Shown here piece by piece: positions 18,099 to 25,989 of a DNA stretch of 64,000 nt. How positions within the stretch are numbered: the first letter of the stretch is position 1; each line of letters opens with the position of its first letter. The DNA lies in NCBI RefSeq assembly GCF_000238095.2, contig NZ_JH815225.1, positions 832,724-896,723 of the forward strand, read 5' to 3'. The notes under the pieces were generated by a model. It made no database searches. It was given only the letters and a program-made list of their open reading frames with translations, and was not told the DNA's origin. The stretch comes from Peptoanaerobacter stomatis. Lineage in GTDB: Bacteria; Bacillota; Clostridia; Peptostreptococcales; Filifactoraceae. The translations under genes were made by a program, and so were the position numbers.

Positions 18099-19271
18099 TT
18101 GTTTTCATATAACGATATTATCAACTCAAAATTACTACAGAGTTCTTTTTATACTCTGAGTCAAAATAAAGAGAGCATCTATTTTGAATACTTACCAACG
18201 GATTTCAGCGAAATGATTGAACAGAATATGATTTATGAAAGTGATGAGTTCTCTTTACTCCTAAACTTGTTCGGTTTAGATGTTACATCAGAAAAACTTC
18301 CTTTTTCAGAGATTAGAAAACTACTCTTTATTGAAAAAGAAGAGGAAGAAACGGGTGAATTGGATTTGGATGAGAGCGACTTTGATTTGACAAATGACAC
18401 CAAGAATTTTATTAGTTCTTACTTGAAGTTATTCAATGAGCTTACAGAGGTATATCCTATTTTATATATCTTGTTTGGCGATGTTTGGACAATTCTTCGG
18501 TATTTGGTCTGTAAAGAAGGTTTGTACGACGGAAAATATAAAATTGACTTTGATTCAGCAAGCACCGCTTATGTAAATCTTTATAACGATATCTTCTATA
18601 TACTCACACACAGAGAACAAATGAGGCAGGAGCTTCTTGAAATTTTTAATATCTCTTCTGAGTATAAAGTAAAACTGCCAACATCCGAAATCGCATTGAT
18701 TTATCAAGCTTACAATCAAAATAGGGGATATGATCTTATTTTAAATGAGCTGAATCCCTATATAAGAGACACCAATAATCAATTAATGACCTCATGGGAA
18801 GATATCATAAAAATCCTTCCAAACAAATTAAATGAGGATCTATCCTTTCCTATCTGTGATAGTTTGACGAAATTTGTAAAGCAGATGGTCCAGGTCTTGA
18901 TTCATAAGGAACAGACTCTTCGTAAATGCAAAAACTGTGATAGATATTTCGTTGCAAGATACTCAAGCCTTGCGGAATACTGTACAAGAAAAGTTACCGG
19001 CACTAAGCAGGCGTGCCAAGAATATGCCAGCAAAAAAATATACAAGAAAAAACAAGCTGAAAACCCTTTGTATCAAGTATTTACAACTTACTATAATAGA
19101 ATTTATGGAAGAATAAGACGCGGAAGCTTAGATAAAGATACAACTCTACTTGACGACATTAAATTACTTCACCAAGAGTTTTCTTCTAAATATAATACCT
19201 CAAATGATAGTGAGTCTAAAGAAAAAATTATTGAGTCATTTATCATAGAGGCAGATAAATTGCTCAGTTAG
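18099..19271 (+). CDS. DUF6076-type zinc-ribbon protein
   Basis: 390 residues from a TTG with GAAAAGGAGG 8 bp upstream. The first two thirds are helical and acidic (KEEEETGELDLDESDFD) with no motif I know. A Cys cluster starts near residue 276 (CKNCDRYF … EYCTR … ACQEY), a likely zinc-binding site followed by a basic helical tail. This pattern matches the DUF6076 family, often found on mobile elements. A nucleic-acid-binding or regulatory role is likely; the biochemical role is unknown. It precedes the RhuM-Fic gene by 13 bp, so the two probably form one operon. Confidence 0.65.
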   Translation: MFSYNDIINSKLLQSSFYTLSQNKESIYFEYLPTDFSEMIEQNMIYESDEFSLLLNLFGLDVTSEKLPFSEIRKLLFIEKEEEETGELDLDESDFDLTNDTKNFISSYLKLFNELTEVYPILYILFGDVWTILRYLVCKEGLYDGKYKIDFDSASTAYVNLYNDIFYILTHREQMRQELLEIFNISSEYKVKLPTSEIALIYQAYNQNRGYDLILNELNPYIRDTNNQLMTSWEDIIKILPNKLNEDLSFPICDSLTKFVKQMVQVLIHKEQTLRKCKNCDRYFVARYSSLAEYCTRKVTGTKQACQEYASKKIYKKKQAENPLYQVFTTYYNRIYGRIRRGSLDKDTTLLDDIKLLHQEFSSKYNTSNDSESKEKIIESFIIEADKLLS

Positions 19272-19284
19272 GAGGATTAGACGG

Positions 19285-20232
19285 ATGCACAATGAAATTA
19301 TTATTTATAAAAATGGTGAATTAGAACTTCCTGTAGAAGTAACGCCGGATAAAGAAACTGTTTGGTTAAATAGAAACCAACTGGCAACTTTATTCGAACG
19401 TGATGTAAAGACTATAGGTAAACATATCAATAATGCACTTAAAGAAGAATTGGATAGTTCAACTGTCGCAAAATTTGCGACAGTTCAAAAGGAAGGTGCC
19501 AGAGAAGTAAAAAGGTCTGTCGAATACTACAATCTCGACATGATTATCTCAGTCGGATATAGAGTAAAATCAGCACGAGGAGTTGAATTTAGACGCTGGG
19601 CTAATAAAATTTTAAAAGACTATATTGTGCAAGGGTACGCAGTCAACGAAAGAAGATTAGCTGCTCTGAACAGAGTAGTAGAAATACAGTCAAATATCAT
19701 AGCAGGTGTACTTGATCTTGATGCCGAAAAGGTTCTTGAAGTCGTGAAGAGATATTCACTCGCATTAGATATGCTTGATGATTATGATCACCAAACTATC
19801 ACCAAACCAAAATTAAGTTCCGGTGAAGTATATAAACTCACTTATGAGGAATGCAGAAATCTAATCTCTAAAATGTCCTATTCGGAAACATCTGATATAT
19901 TTGGAAAAGAAAAAGGAAAAGGCGTATTAAAGGGAATCATCGACTCCATCTATCAAAGTGCTTTTGGAGAAGAGGCTTATCCGTCAATAGAAGAAAAAGC
20001 AGCAAACCTTCTTTACTTCATCATCAAAGATCATCCTTTTGTAGATGGATGCAAAAGAATTGCAGCTACAACATTTTTATATTTCTTGGATATGAACCAA
20101 GTTCTCTATAAAAACAACAAGAAAATACTATCAGACAGCACCTTAGTTGCCCTAACTCTTCTTATCGCAGAATCAAAACCACAGGAAAAAGAAATCATGA
20201 TTAACATCGTAATGAATTTCTTAACATGGTAA
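19285..20232 (+). CDS. RhuM-Fic fusion protein, possible AMP-transferase
   Basis: 315 residues. Residues 1-120 are a RhuM-type domain (VWLNRNQLATLFERDVKTI … SVGYRVKSARGVEFRRWA). Residues about 190-300 form a Fic/Doc fold with HPFVDGCKR at residue 250. The usual Fic motif is HPFxDGN(K/G)R; Cys replaces Asn here, so AMP transfer, if any, may be altered. Fic enzymes modify target proteins with nucleotides. Together with the DUF6076 gene it forms a two-gene unit at the end of element 1, and might act in defence or element maintenance. Confidence 0.75.
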   Translation: MHNEIIIYKNGELELPVEVTPDKETVWLNRNQLATLFERDVKTIGKHINNALKEELDSSTVAKFATVQKEGAREVKRSVEYYNLDMIISVGYRVKSARGVEFRRWANKILKDYIVQGYAVNERRLAALNRVVEIQSNIIAGVLDLDAEKVLEVVKRYSLALDMLDDYDHQTITKPKLSSGEVYKLTYEECRNLISKMSYSETSDIFGKEKGKGVLKGIIDSIYQSAFGEEAYPSIEEKAANLLYFIIKDHPFVDGCKRIAATTFLYFLDMNQVLYKNNKKILSDSTLVALTLLIAESKPQEKEIMINIVMNFLTW

Positions 20233-20268
20233 ATTGTACTTTCTTAAACCATTTACGCAGATAAAAAA

Positions 20269-20297
20269 AGCCAGCAGAATTTTACACTCTGTTGGCT
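20269..20297 (+). terminator. Terminator after the RhuM-Fic gene
   Basis: Stem AGCCAGCAGA with TCTGTTGGCT (one G-U pair), followed by a T-rich stretch, 37 bp after the stop codon. Confidence 0.75.
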
Positions 20298-20346
20298 TAA
20301 TTATTTTCTCTTAAAAGTGGCTTACCACTTTTTTTCTTATGAAAAA

Positions 20347-20365
20347 GTACTTCAAAAATACTTCA
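20347..20365 (+). repeat. Integrase arm-type repeat pair, right end of element 1
   Basis: Two TACTTCA copies at 11-bp period, differing from 1147-1164 at one base. It lies 59 bp inside the core at 20425. Confidence 0.65.
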
Positions 20366-20424
20366 GCTAACCACCTGAAACCTGAGAATAATCAGTAATA
20401 TCAATGATTCTGATGAGTGCTTAG

Positions 20425-20438
20425 GCTACTCCCACTCT
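20425..20438 (-). other. Shared attachment core (att 2) between elements 1 and 2
   Basis: On the minus strand the sequence reads ACAATAGAGTGGGAGTAG, i.e. T-I-E-W-E-stop, the GMP synthase C-terminus with synonymous changes. Only about 18 bp of guaA-like sequence is present, so this is an attachment core and not a gene fragment. It differs from cores 1 and 3 at two or three positions, suggesting it came with a different element or host strain. Confidence 0.7.
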
Positions 20439-20526
20439 ATTGTTTTCTAAATTGATAAGGTTTGATATAGTTTAAAATTAAGGATTTAAATTAGTTATTT
20501 TTATAAGAATTTATTAGAATTAATTT

Positions 20527-20548
20527 CTTTTGTTTGCAAATTGTTTGC
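20527..20548 (+). repeat. Integrase arm-type repeat, left end of element 2
   Basis: Two TTGTTTGC copies at 11-bp period within a 22-bp sequence repeated exactly at 26821-26842. It lies 88 bp inside core 2. Confidence 0.75.
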
Positions 20549-20589
20549 AGAGTTGAAATTATTGTGTAGCAAAAACACAACATTTTTTG

Positions 20590-20595
20590 TATAAT
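20590..20595 (+). promoter_or_regulatory. -10 and operator-like sequence before the first gene of element 2
   Basis: TATAAT at 20590-20595, preceded by AAAACACAACATTT. This closely resembles AAAACACGACACTT ahead of the second promoter at 21036-21073. The same DNA-binding protein may act at both sites. Confidence 0.5.
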
Positions 20596-20624
20596 AGTAT
20601 TAGTAATAAAAAGGTGGTGATATA

Positions 20625-20999
20625 GTGAGATTAGCTGTTAGACTAGCAATAGAAACACGAAATAGTATCGATGCTCTTAAAAAAGAAATAAAAGCAACTG
20701 GAGAATTTGATAATCTTCATCTTACTAATGGATTTGTCGTGAATCAAGCTTATTTAGATTCGAAAAAAATTACTGCTGAAAAAAACTGGGATAAAATATT
20801 AAAATTTGGGTCTCAAGTTGAAGAACGAAGTGCCCCAAAAACTCGAACTGATTTACAAGTAAATCAAACTACTATTGATGGCATTGCTGAGTTAAAAAAG
20901 ATTTTACCTCTATATACAGAAACAAGTTATGTAACCACTTCATTTGTTATCAGAATGATAGTGAGGGGTTCTCTTTTAGTGCGTCATGGAAAAATTTAG
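20625..20999 (+). CDS. Small protein, probable ribbon-helix-helix-like regulator of element 2
   Basis: 124 residues from a GTG with AAGGTGGTGA upstream. I do not recognise a named family. The N-terminus is helical (RLAIETRNSIDALKKEIKATG). The C-terminal third (LQVNQTTIDGIAELKKILP … FVIRMIVRGSLLV) has the strand-helix-helix spacing of a CopG-like DNA-binding domain. It is the first gene of the element and is followed by its own terminator, as expected for a repressor. It is a candidate to bind the AAAACAC(A/G)ACA(T/C)TT sites near both promoters. Confidence 0.55.
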   Translation: MRLAVRLAIETRNSIDALKKEIKATGEFDNLHLTNGFVVNQAYLDSKKITAEKNWDKILKFGSQVEERSAPKTRTDLQVNQTTIDGIAELKKILPLYTETSYVTTSFVIRMIVRGSLLVRHGKI

Positions 21000-21019
21000 G
21001 CTTCAAGCCTATTTTTTTT
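20997..21019 (+). terminator. Terminator overlapping the stop of the first element 2 gene
   Basis: Stem TAGGCTT/AAGCCTA followed by eight T residues; the stop codon TAG forms the 5' end of the stem. Confidence 0.85.
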
Positions 21020-21035
21020 ATTCCAACTTTATGTG

Positions 21036-21073
21036 TTGACAAAACACGACACTTATCCTATAATAGTGTCGTG
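21036..21073 (+). promoter_or_regulatory. Consensus promoter with a 9-bp palindromic operator
   Basis: TTGACA (21036-21041), 17-bp spacer, TATAAT (21059-21064). A perfect 9-bp inverted repeat, CACGACACT (21045-21053) and AGTGTCGTG (21065-21073), straddles the -10. A protein bound there would exclude RNA polymerase. It drives the backbone genes starting at 21116. Confidence 0.85.
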
Positions 21074-21115
21074 AAGTAATTACAACACTTAAAAATATAT
21101 AAAGGAGAACTAACA

Positions 21116-21460
21116 ATGATTAGACCAATTTTGAATGCAGAAGAGACGATAAAAGGAGCGAAAATCCTTGTCAATCAAAAACCTTATTTTCTTTATGTAG
21201 AAGAAAATGGTAAGCGAGTAAAAACAGAAACAGTTGCTGGCTACACGTATGAGTGCGTAGCCATTGAAAAACAGTTTGAACGTTTTAATGTAAAGATTGA
21301 ACACTCTAAACCTCTTTTCCAAGATTCTAAAGCAATTCCTCAGAACTGTTTAGTTGAATTTATTGGGTTGACAGGTAGTGCCTATGTGGCTGGAGATAGT
21401 TACAAGTATATAGCGTGTTCTTTCAAAGCAGAGGGGATTGAGGTGGTAGATGATGAATAA
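21116..21460 (+). CDS. Small conserved-looking element protein, function unknown
   Basis: 114 residues, ATG with AAAGGAG upstream. The sequence is beta-rich (KPYFLYVEENGKRVKTETVAGYTYECVA … LVEFIGLTGSAYVAGDSY), without transmembrane or catalytic motifs. Position just before the FtsK-like gene, with a stop codon overlapping its start, recalls the small Tn916-type proteins ahead of the coupling ATPase. I would not claim homology. Confidence 0.7.
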   Translation: MIRPILNAEETIKGAKILVNQKPYFLYVEENGKRVKTETVAGYTYECVAIEKQFERFNVKIEHSKPLFQDSKAIPQNCLVEFIGLTGSAYVAGDSYKYIACSFKAEGIEVVDDE

Positions 21461-22718
21461 TAGAAATTACAAAATGATAACAATCTTTACTAAGCCCCCT
21501 ATTCTTTTAAGGAAAAGAATTTTTCAAATTATGTTGTTTGGACTGATTTTCGTTTTATTTGGGCAGTTTCTTATGAAATCGGATTATTTAATTATGAGCT
21601 TATTTCTTTCGATACTACTTCTTCTATACATGGGATATACTTTTTACAAATACAAAGTTAGTTTAGACTATAAAATCAAGGAATTTATTGTTCATAATAA
21701 TCTATATAATAGTGAAATATCAGCAGAAGTTGGCTACTTAGTTACTGATGAGCAAATCCTTATTCTTTTCAAAAAGAATGCAGATTTATTCACAGATCAA
21801 GCAAATCAATTTAAAAGTCATTTTCAGGCTATGCTGAATTTACCATTGCAAGATATTGAAAATAATAATACCCACTGCGTGTACATATTTGACCGCTTTC
21901 CCGATAATAGGTTAGATTTTTCTTCCAGAGAAGTATTAAATAACACTATTCAACTAACAGAAAAGATTTCGTGGAAATTCTCAAACCCCTGTCATCTCAT
22001 TATATGTGGGGCATCAAATTCTGGTAAGATCTACCTTGCAAGTATGTTAATACTTGATTATTTAAGGATAAAAGGTAAAGGTGGAGGTTGTGATATATAT
22101 GTATGTGACCCGAAATCGGCAGATTTAGCTATCATTTGTCAAAGAATAGACTTGAAGAAATATGGAAAGGTGCAAAATCTTGCTGTATCAGATAATGAAA
22201 TAGCACGAGTACTAAGAGAAGTTAATTCCGAAATGGAGCGTAGGTATTCTGAATGGTTTACTGATGACGAACATTCTTTTGGCAAAACTTGGAAAGATAT
22301 CGACAATGCTAAACCTTTAGTGGTTATCATTGATGAATTTTCGGCTGTCCTATCTGTTGCTAATCCTAAAGTTGCAAAAGAAATTACTGGGTACTTTAAT
22401 AACCTGCTTCTAAAAGGGCGTATGGTGGGAATAGAGATAGTGTTGATTATGCAACGACCAGATATATCTTCTAATTCAAATAATGGATTAACCGGGCAGC
22501 AAAGAGACCAATTTGGAGTGCGTATCGGTATGGGGAATATGACCAATGATGGTCGCAGAATGCTTTTCGGAAATAGTAATACTGAATTTCAAACTGTAAA
22601 AGAAATAGGCGCGGGTCATATCATGATTGACAGTAAACATATAGAACCAGTTTACTTTGAAGCACCGTTGATACAAAAAAATAGTAGTGATTATCTGGAT
22701 TGTCTAGTTTTTAATTAA
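21450..22718 (+). CDS. FtsK/TcpA-like DNA-translocating ATPase (coupling protein)
   Basis: 422 residues. Two transmembrane segments lie near residues 25-70 (IMLFGLIFVLFGQFL and YLIMSLFLSILLLLYMGYTF). The ATPase core follows: GASNSGKIYLAS (Walker A, residues 186-193) and PLVVIIDEFSAV (Walker B), then QRPDISSNSNN and FGVRIGMGN. Such proteins link a relaxase or Rep-DNA complex to a secretion channel or pump DNA. The Walker A Thr/Ser is Ile here (GK-I, codon ATC; one base from ACC), which usually weakens Mg-ATP binding. It overlaps the previous gene by 11 bp. Confidence 0.8.
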   Translation: MMNNRNYKMITIFTKPPILLRKRIFQIMLFGLIFVLFGQFLMKSDYLIMSLFLSILLLLYMGYTFYKYKVSLDYKIKEFIVHNNLYNSEISAEVGYLVTDEQILILFKKNADLFTDQANQFKSHFQAMLNLPLQDIENNNTHCVYIFDRFPDNRLDFSSREVLNNTIQLTEKISWKFSNPCHLIICGASNSGKIYLASMLILDYLRIKGKGGGCDIYVCDPKSADLAIICQRIDLKKYGKVQNLAVSDNEIARVLREVNSEMERRYSEWFTDDEHSFGKTWKDIDNAKPLVVIIDEFSAVLSVANPKVAKEITGYFNNLLLKGRMVGIEIVLIMQRPDISSNSNNGLTGQQRDQFGVRIGMGNMTNDGRRMLFGNSNTEFQTVKEIGAGHIMIDSKHIEPVYFEAPLIQKNSSDYLDCLVFN

Positions 22719-22759
22719 ACAATAAGAGAATTTTGAAGAATCAAAAGCGAGGTTTTCGT

Positions 22760-23619
22760 ATGGACGATAGCAAAGATTTTTCAATTCAACCTGAAGATTT
22801 TGTAACTGTTACAATCATGAATGATTTATTATATGAGGTGCAGTATTTACAGAAATCAAATAGACAAAATAATATATTGAAGATTGATTCTGAGCGTTAT
22901 GTTATTAAATCGACAGGAGAGATTAAATATTACGAACACACAACAACAAGAAATCAGAGTGAGAACTCTCTAAAACAGACAATGAAGAAATTAAGGTATT
23001 TAATAAATGCAAATTTTTCAGGGCGTAAAAATGAACTTTGGGCAACTTTAACATTTAGAGATACCAAAATAGCTAAGCAACCTAAAAGTATTTACAAGGA
23101 ATTCAATAAATTTATTAAGAGATTAAATTACAAGTATAAAGAAAAACTAGATTATATCGCCATTTTAGAGCCACATGGAGTAAACAGCAAAGATATTTCT
23201 GAATGGCACGGTTTTCACATCTTCATTTATTATTAAAGAGTTATTCTGCCAATCTTTACATGCCATGCCAAGAGTTTGAACAGATATGGGGACTTGGCTT
23301 TTGTAGAATTGAAAGATTAAAAAACATAGATAACATAGGTGCATACCTATCAGCATATCTAACTAATGCGGAATTTTCGGATATTGATTCTCAGAAAAAA
23401 AAATATATAAAAGGAAGTCGATTATGGCTTTATCCTAAAGGAATTAGAATATATCGAAAAAGCAAGGGCATTAAGTACCCTAAGAGAATCAAAATGCCTT
23501 ATCAATCGGCAAGAGATCTGATAGGAATTGAACCACATTATAATAAAATTTATAAAATTGAAAACGAGAACTTTGAAAATATTATTATTTTTGAACAATA
23601 TAACAAAAAAAGGAGGTAA
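22760..23619 (+). pseudogene. Rolling-circle HUH replication initiator, split by a frameshift
   Basis: The first part (ATG at 22760, with AAGCGAGG upstream; a TTG at 22733 is possible) encodes ELWATLTFRD (motif 1) and ILEPHG … EWHG. It ends early at 23236. The second part, in the -1 frame from about 23203, gives SHLHLLLKSY, the HUH metal-binding motif, then GFCRIERLKNIDNIGAYLSAYL with catalytic-tyrosine spacing. The frames meet at G-TTTT-C (23210-23215). One T lost, or a -1 slip on the T run, would give …EWHGFSHLHLLLK…, a sensible sequence. Programmed slippage is less likely on so short a run but cannot be excluded. Confidence 0.75.
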
Positions 23620-23624
23620 GCAGT

Positions 23625-23840
23625 ATGCAAACCATCACAAAACATGAACTTCAAAAAATGGGATTCGGTCCGTCACAATCGGCTGATATAGTTCGAAGAG
23701 CAAAAATTTATCTTGTGAACAAAGGTTATGGATATTATTCTTCAAAACGTTTAGGGCGAGTTCCTTTGTCATCTGTAGAGCATATACTCGGATTTCCTAT
23801 TGATACAAAGGAATTAGAGGAGAAACATCATCATGCCTAA
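23625..23840 (+). CDS. DUF3173 protein, excisionase-like
   Basis: 71 residues, ATG with AAAAAGGAGG upstream. KHELQKMGFGPSQSADIVRRAK … GYGYYSSKRLGRVPLSSVEHILG is the DUF3173 pattern, a small helical DNA-binding protein that almost always precedes tyrosine integrases of Gram-positive elements. Its stop overlaps the integrase start by 8 bp. It most likely controls excision. Confidence 0.88.
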   Translation: MQTITKHELQKMGFGPSQSADIVRRAKIYLVNKGYGYYSSKRLGRVPLSSVEHILGFPIDTKELEEKHHHA

Positions 23841-25002
23841 AATTCCTCACGTGTATCAAGATAAGAAATCAGGATTGTGGTATTTTGTGGCTAGTCTAGG
23901 TTATGATGAACATGGCAAACGAATTCAGTATTGGGGGAGAGGTTTTAAAACCCAATTAGAAGCAAAAAAGGGATATGAATCCTATATGAACGATTTCTCG
24001 GATTCAGCAGTAAAGAAAAATTCTACTATGTCATATAGGGAGTTTTATGAAACGTATTTCAAACCGGATTATAAGCAGTCAGTTAAACCACAAACTTTTG
24101 ATAGTAGATTATGTTCAATGGAGATACACTTAAAATATTTCTTTAACCGTAAATTAAAAGATATATCTGCTCCAATGGTTAAGAAGTGGCAAAATAATCT
24201 TTCATCTAATTATTCATCTGGTTATGTAAGATCTATACATGGACTATTTCAAAAGAGTTTAGACCTTGCAGTAAAACTAGGATTATTACAAAAAAATATC
24301 GCTAAACAAGTATGGAACGTAAAGAAAGTAAGGCAAAAAGTGGACTTCTGGACAAAAGAAGAAGCCGAAAAGGTCTTCTCAACCTTCGATATAGAAGATT
24401 ATTATGATAGATTTGCTTTTACTCTCATATATTCGCTGTTCATGACAGGCCTTAGAATTGGAGAGGCTCAAGCTCTACAATGGGAAGATGTTGACTTTAT
24501 TGAGAAAACTTTAGAAGTTAATAAGAATATGTATTATAAAACATCTAATGAATTTTATATAACTGAGCCAAAAACATTAGCTAGTAACAGAGTTATAGCC
24601 CTTGATGATATGACAATAAATTATTTGAATGAATGGAAAGCTATTCAAAGAAAAAATATTGTAACTGATTTTGTATTCTCCTATAACGGATTACCAACAA
24701 ATAAAAGTGCTACAAGTCACATTATCACACGCCATGCTAAACTTGCAGGAGTGCATAGAATTAAAACTCATGCATTAAGACACTCACACGCTAGTCTATT
24801 AATTTCTATAGCAGAGAATGCCTTAGTAATTCGTGACAGACTAGGACATGAAGATATTAAAACAACTCTAGGAACTTATGGACATTTATATCCGAATATG
24901 AATAGGAAAGTTGCTAATAAACTGAATAATATTTTGAATTTTGATAATGGCAATGTAAAAAGAGGAAAAGTTTATAATCAGTTTCTGAAGAAAAAAGTAT
25001 AA
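23833..25002 (+). CDS. int: Tyrosine integrase of element 2
   Basis: 389 residues. Arm-binding N-terminus (KIPHVYQDKKSGLWYFVAS), core-binding domain about 65-165, catalytic domain from 170 with GLRIGEAQALQWEDVDF (Arg), HALRHSHASLL (His-x-x-Arg), LGHEDI (His) and TYGHLYPN (Tyr nucleophile). All key residues are present and the frame is intact, unlike in element 1. It should recombine the guaA-type cores at 20.43 and 26.90 kb and could in principle mobilise both neighbours through shared cores. Confidence 0.93.
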   Translation: MPKIPHVYQDKKSGLWYFVASLGYDEHGKRIQYWGRGFKTQLEAKKGYESYMNDFSDSAVKKNSTMSYREFYETYFKPDYKQSVKPQTFDSRLCSMEIHLKYFFNRKLKDISAPMVKKWQNNLSSNYSSGYVRSIHGLFQKSLDLAVKLGLLQKNIAKQVWNVKKVRQKVDFWTKEEAEKVFSTFDIEDYYDRFAFTLIYSLFMTGLRIGEAQALQWEDVDFIEKTLEVNKNMYYKTSNEFYITEPKTLASNRVIALDDMTINYLNEWKAIQRKNIVTDFVFSYNGLPTNKSATSHIITRHAKLAGVHRIKTHALRHSHASLLISIAENALVIRDRLGHEDIKTTLGTYGHLYPNMNRKVANKLNNILNFDNGNVKRGKVYNQFLKKKV

Positions 25003-25047
25003 AAAATGTTATAATAGAATATATATAGTAAGAAAGGAGAATTACAA

Positions 25048-25962
25048 TTGTTACCTAAAAAAATTATCACACCTAAAGTACCACCTATCAAAATTCAAGG
25101 AATAAAAACTAAATTAGTTCCATTTATTGCTGAATCAATAAAGTGGGATGGTCAAGGAACATACTTTGAACCATTTATGGGTTCTGGTGTAGTAGGTTTT
25201 AATTTAGAGCCCCAGAAGGCTATTTTTAGTGATACCAATCCCTATATCATTCAATTTTACAAAGATATTCAATCAAAGAAGATTACTGCTCAAACAGTTA
25301 GGACTTTTTTAGAAAATGAAGCAACTAAATTATCTAGTACACCGGCTGATAAGACATCTTATTACTATGAAGTTAGAGATAGATTTAATAAAGAACATAG
25401 CTCTTTAGATTTTTTATTTTTACAACGTTCCAATTTTAATGGAATGATACGTTTTAATAATAAAGGGAATTATAATGTTCCTTTTGGACGAAAACCAGAG
25501 AGATTTCAAAAAGCATTGATTACAAAAATTGTAAATCAAGTTTCATGGGTTGAAAAAATAATGGAGGGCAAAGATTGGGAATTTATCTGTATGCCTTTCA
25601 CTAAAGCATTTGAGATGATGGGAGAAAATGACTTTGTTTATTTAGACCCTCCGTATATTGATCGTTATGATGGATATTATGATTCTTGGAGTGAAGAATA
25701 TGCGGTATTACTCGCAGAACTTACTCAAAAAGGAAAAGCTGGATACGCCTTTAGTATGTGGTACGAAAATCAGTACAGAAAAAATACTCACATGGAAAAA
25801 TGGACGCATGGGAAGTTGTTGACTACTGAACATTTTTATCACTTAGGAGCAAAGGAATCTAATCGAAATAAAATGATAGAAGCCCTAGTAATAAGTGAAT
25901 CTAATTTGAACTTAAATGAAGTGCATCCTAAACAAGAGCAAATTATTCTTTTTGAAATGTAA
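25048..25962 (+). CDS. Adenine DNA methyltransferase, M.EcoRV-like
   Basis: 304 residues from a TTG with GAAAGGAG upstream. Alpha-class order: SAM site FEPFMGSGVVGFN near residue 31-43, catalytic DPPYIDRYDGY near 195. The N-terminus PPIKIQGIKTKLVPF, the segment LDFLFLQRSNFNGMIRFNNK and TEHFYHLGAKESNRNKMIEA closely match what I recall of M.EcoRV. That enzyme methylates the first adenine of GATATC. It is followed by a convergent endonuclease of the same system. A TATAAT-like -10 lies near 25008, so it has its own promoter. Confidence 0.88.
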   Translation: MLPKKIITPKVPPIKIQGIKTKLVPFIAESIKWDGQGTYFEPFMGSGVVGFNLEPQKAIFSDTNPYIIQFYKDIQSKKITAQTVRTFLENEATKLSSTPADKTSYYYEVRDRFNKEHSSLDFLFLQRSNFNGMIRFNNKGNYNVPFGRKPERFQKALITKIVNQVSWVEKIMEGKDWEFICMPFTKAFEMMGENDFVYLDPPYIDRYDGYYDSWSEEYAVLLAELTQKGKAGYAFSMWYENQYRKNTHMEKWTHGKLLTTEHFYHLGAKESNRNKMIEALVISESNLNLNEVHPKQEQIILFEM

Positions 25963-25989
25963 AAAATAGAGCCGACTGCTCTATTTTTT
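25961..25989. terminator. Bidirectional terminator between methyltransferase and endonuclease
   Basis: 12-bp perfect stem (25961-25972 with 25978-25989) with A runs on one side and T runs on the other. It serves both convergent genes and overlaps both gene ends. Confidence 0.85.

Larger units (their letters stand above)
1026..20438. mobile_element. Element 1: decayed mobilizable element carrying a defence operon
   Basis: Bounded by guaA-3'-end-like cores at 1026-1045 and 20425-20438, with matching arm-type repeats just inside both ends (1147-1164 and 20347-20365, 17 of 18 bases identical). It contains xis-like, integrase, small mobilization, primase/VapE, mobC and mobA-type genes, in the order expected for a mobilizable element, plus cargo at both ends. 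Four mobility genes are broken, so the element is probably fixed in place. The G+C content of the cargo is visibly higher than in the prophage to the right, consistent with a different donor. Confidence 0.75.
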
